A stretch of DNA of 64,000 nt from an uncultured Steroidobacter sp. Lineage in GTDB: Bacteria > Pseudomonadota > Gammaproteobacteria > Steroidobacterales > Steroidobacteraceae. Below are positions 62,265-64,000 of the stretch, piece by piece; the first letter of the stretch is position 1, and each line of letters begins with the position of its first letter. Position numbers and translations under genes: made by a program. The stretch is from contig NZ_CALFXI010000046.1 in assembly GCF_937958065.1 (NCBI RefSeq), positions 1 to 64,000 on the forward strand. The letters run 5' to 3'. The notes below the pieces were generated by a model. That model was not told where the DNA came from. It made no database searches and saw only the letters and a list, made by a program, of their open reading frames with translations.

Positions 62265-63965
62265 ATGTTTCGCAATCTGAAAATAGGAGTGCGCCTGGGC
62301 CTGAGCTTCGCGCTCATCCTGATCTTGCTTGGGGCGGTCACCTTCATCGGCATCGACGGCTTCAAGCTGATGAAGGCCAGCACCGACGACATCGTCGAGA
62401 ATCGCACGCCGAAGATGGAGCTGGCGCTGGAGCTGCAGCGTAACGCCGAAACGCTGGGGCTGGTGGCACGCGATCAGATCATGGCCAGCGATGCGCGGCA
62501 GCTCGATAAAGCCGTTCAGCAGATGGAGGCCGTGCGCGACCGCAACGGCAAGATCCTCGAGACATTGACCGCGACTGTGAGTTCCGAACGCGGCAAGGAA
62601 AAGCTGGCCGATGTGATCCGCGTGCGCGCGGAGTACTCCAAAGCCCAGGACAAGCTGGTCGAGCTGTTGCAGGCCGGCAGGAAAGACGATGCCCTGCAAT
62701 GGCTGCGCACCGAGCAACGTGAAGCTCGCGAAGCCATGACGGCCGTGACCGACGCGTATTTCGATCATGAGAAAGCCTCGGTCGCCGAAGCCGGCCAGGC
62801 AGCGGAACAGACTTATCTGGAAGCCAGCAAGATGATGTTGACCGGCGCCGCCATTGCGGCCGTGCTGGCGCTCATTGCGGGCGTGTGGGTGACGCTGTCG
62901 ATCACGCGTCCCATCGGACTGGCGGCCTCGGTTGCCAACCGCATGGCTGAAGGCGATCTCACGGCCCGGGTCACCTCGAATTCGAGGGACGAAGCCGGCA
63001 TGCTGTTGCATGCCATCAGCACCATGACCGAGAAGCTGTCGCAGGTGGTCGGCGAAGTGCGCTCTTCGGCGGACACGCTGACCAGCGCTTCGGAAGAGAT
63101 GTCGGCGACCGCGCAGTCGCTGTCGCAAGCGTCCACTGAACAGGCGGCGAGCGTCGAGGAGACCTCGGCGTCCGTCGAGCAGATGACCGCTTCGATCGGC
63201 CAGAACACCGACAACTCCAAGATCACCGACCAGATGGCGAGCAAGGCCGCCTCCGAAGCGGCCGAAGGCGGTCAGGCCGTGCGCCAGACCGTCGAGGCGA
63301 TGAAACAGATCGCGCAGAAGATCTCCATTATCGACGACATCGCCTATCAGACCAACCTGCTGGCGCTGAATGCGGCGATCGAAGCCGCCCGCGCCGGCGA
63401 ACACGGCAAGGGCTTCGCCGTCGTCGCCGCCGAAGTGCGCAAGCTCGCCGAGCGTTCGCAAGTGGCGGCGCAGGAAATCGGCGAAGTCGCCGGTTCCTCG
63501 GTCGAGCTGGCGGAACGCGCCGGCAAGCTGCTGGATGAAATGGTGCCGGCGATTCGCAAGACCTCCGAGCTGGTGCAGGAAATCACCGCGGCGAGCCAGG
63601 AGCAGTCCTCCGGCGTGGGTCAGATCAACACCGCGATGACGCAGTTGTCGCAGTTGACCCAGCAGAACGCCTCGTCGAGCGAAGAATTGGCCGCGACGGC
63701 CGAAGAAATGAGCACTCAGGCGCAGCAGCTGCAGGCCGCCATCGCCTTCTTCAAAGTCGAAGGCGGCAGACCGAGCGCGCCGGCCAAACCGGAAGTGAAG
63801 CGTGTGAACCGCATGCCGTCGAGCTGGACATCCAAGCCAGCGCCGGTGGAGATGCCGGCGGGTGCGGTGGCGATGGCTGCGCACTCTCACGCTGGTGGCA
63901 ATGGTAAGGCGAATGGCAACGGCCTCGATCACAGCGCGCCGCTCGAGCAGTTCGTGCGCTTCTAG
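62265..63965 (+). CDS. Methyl-accepting chemotaxis protein
   Basis: A 566-residue receptor: TM1 at about residues 10-31, a four-helix-bundle-type periplasmic part (about 32-188), TM2 at about 189-212 (MMLTGAAIAAVLALIAGVWV), a HAMP domain (SITRPIGLAASVANRMAEGD) and the signalling hairpin around DDIAYQTNLLALNAAIEAAR and GEHGKGFAVVAAEVRKLAER. The C-terminal 60 residues are Pro/Ala/Gly-rich with no NWETF-type pentapeptide. It starts 16 bp after cheA and ends 6 bp before the next gene, so one chemosensory operon. The ligand is unknown. Confidence 0.94.
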   Translation: MFRNLKIGVRLGLSFALILILLGAVTFIGIDGFKLMKASTDDIVENRTPKMELALELQRNAETLGLVARDQIMASDARQLDKAVQQMEAVRDRNGKILETLTATVSSERGKEKLADVIRVRAEYSKAQDKLVELLQAGRKDDALQWLRTEQREAREAMTAVTDAYFDHEKASVAEAGQAAEQTYLEASKMMLTGAAIAAVLALIAGVWVTLSITRPIGLAASVANRMAEGDLTARVTSNSRDEAGMLLHAISTMTEKLSQVVGEVRSSADTLTSASEEMSATAQSLSQASTEQAASVEETSASVEQMTASIGQNTDNSKITDQMASKAASEAAEGGQAVRQTVEAMKQIAQKISIIDDIAYQTNLLALNAAIEAARAGEHGKGFAVVAAEVRKLAERSQVAAQEIGEVAGSSVELAERAGKLLDEMVPAIRKTSELVQEITAASQEQSSGVGQINTAMTQLSQLTQQNASSSEELAATAEEMSTQAQQLQAAIAFFKVEGGRPSAPAKPEVKRVNRMPSSWTSKPAPVEMPAGAVAMAAHSHAGGNGKANGNGLDHSAPLEQFVRF

Positions 63966-63974
63966 GAGCAGATG

Positions 63975-64000
63975 ATGAGCCAAACTGCGGAAACGGCGGA
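63975..64000 (+). CDS. Start of the next chemosensory gene, cut by the window edge
   Basis: AGGAG at 63964-63968 is followed by ATG at 63972 and again at 63975, opening MSQTAETAE to the window end. Position after the MCP suggests cheW or another chemotaxis gene, but eight or nine codons do not identify it. Confidence 0.5.

Overview
The window is a stretch of a GC-rich Gammaproteobacterial chromosome. Class I KARI, the uvrC-pgsA-tRNA neighbourhood, many TonB-dependent receptors and the gene styles suggest the Nevskiales/Steroidobacteraceae/Xanthomonadales side of the class; this placement is an inference from gene content, not a database match. No insertion sequence, prophage, CRISPR array or rRNA was seen.

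Left part (1-16.6 kb), core metabolism. A leftward branched-chain amino-acid operon runs ilvC-ilvE-leuC-leuD-leuB. It is preceded by an unlisted 41-codon Val/Ile/Leu-rich leader peptide and a terminator hairpin, i.e. a transcription attenuator. Divergent from it are an M17 aminopeptidase and an EamA transporter. A pseudouridine synthase and a LysR regulator follow; the regulator is divergent from the glyoxylate-shunt genes aceB and aceA. Then come a family 5 uracil-DNA glycosylase, uvrC, pgsA and, on the other strand, tRNA-Gly and tRNA-Cys.

16.7-21.5 kb holds the most unusual pair: a 1128-residue protein joining a lipase-like alpha/beta-hydrolase, a macro/M17-N-like domain and a CHAT (caspase-like) protease with a poly-lysine tail, divergent from an unrecognised 277-residue protein.

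21.5-32 kb is a pectin (rhamnogalacturonan I) side-chain locus. On the minus strand are a TonB receptor, a GH51 arabinofuranosidase, a rhamnose mutarotase, a GH105 unsaturated glycuronyl hydrolase and a GPH-type sugar symporter. Divergent from them is a Tat-exported PcRGLX/PL26-like protein. No dedicated regulator is present, but the shared promoter region carries repeated TTGATC boxes.

32-46 kb is mixed: a PQQ-type sugar dehydrogenase lipoprotein, a membrane-fused spermidine-synthase-like protein, a RimK-like ATP-grasp ligase, a BON-domain protein, a small surface-glycan set (GT4, DegT aminotransferase, one-TM peptide, GT2), a secreted amidase, an orphan PEP-CTERM protein, zwf and a four-helix membrane protein.

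46-56.4 kb carries two more TonB receptors, a porin, and a tight rightward operon of receptor, DUF6152 protein, two paralogous secreted proteins and two paralogous membrane proteins. This looks like an uncharacterised envelope module.

56.4-64 kb is signalling: a GAF-PAS histidine kinase, a ROK sugar kinase, a GST, and a chemosensory operon (STAS protein, CheA, MCP, start of a next gene) behind a sigma-28-like promoter.
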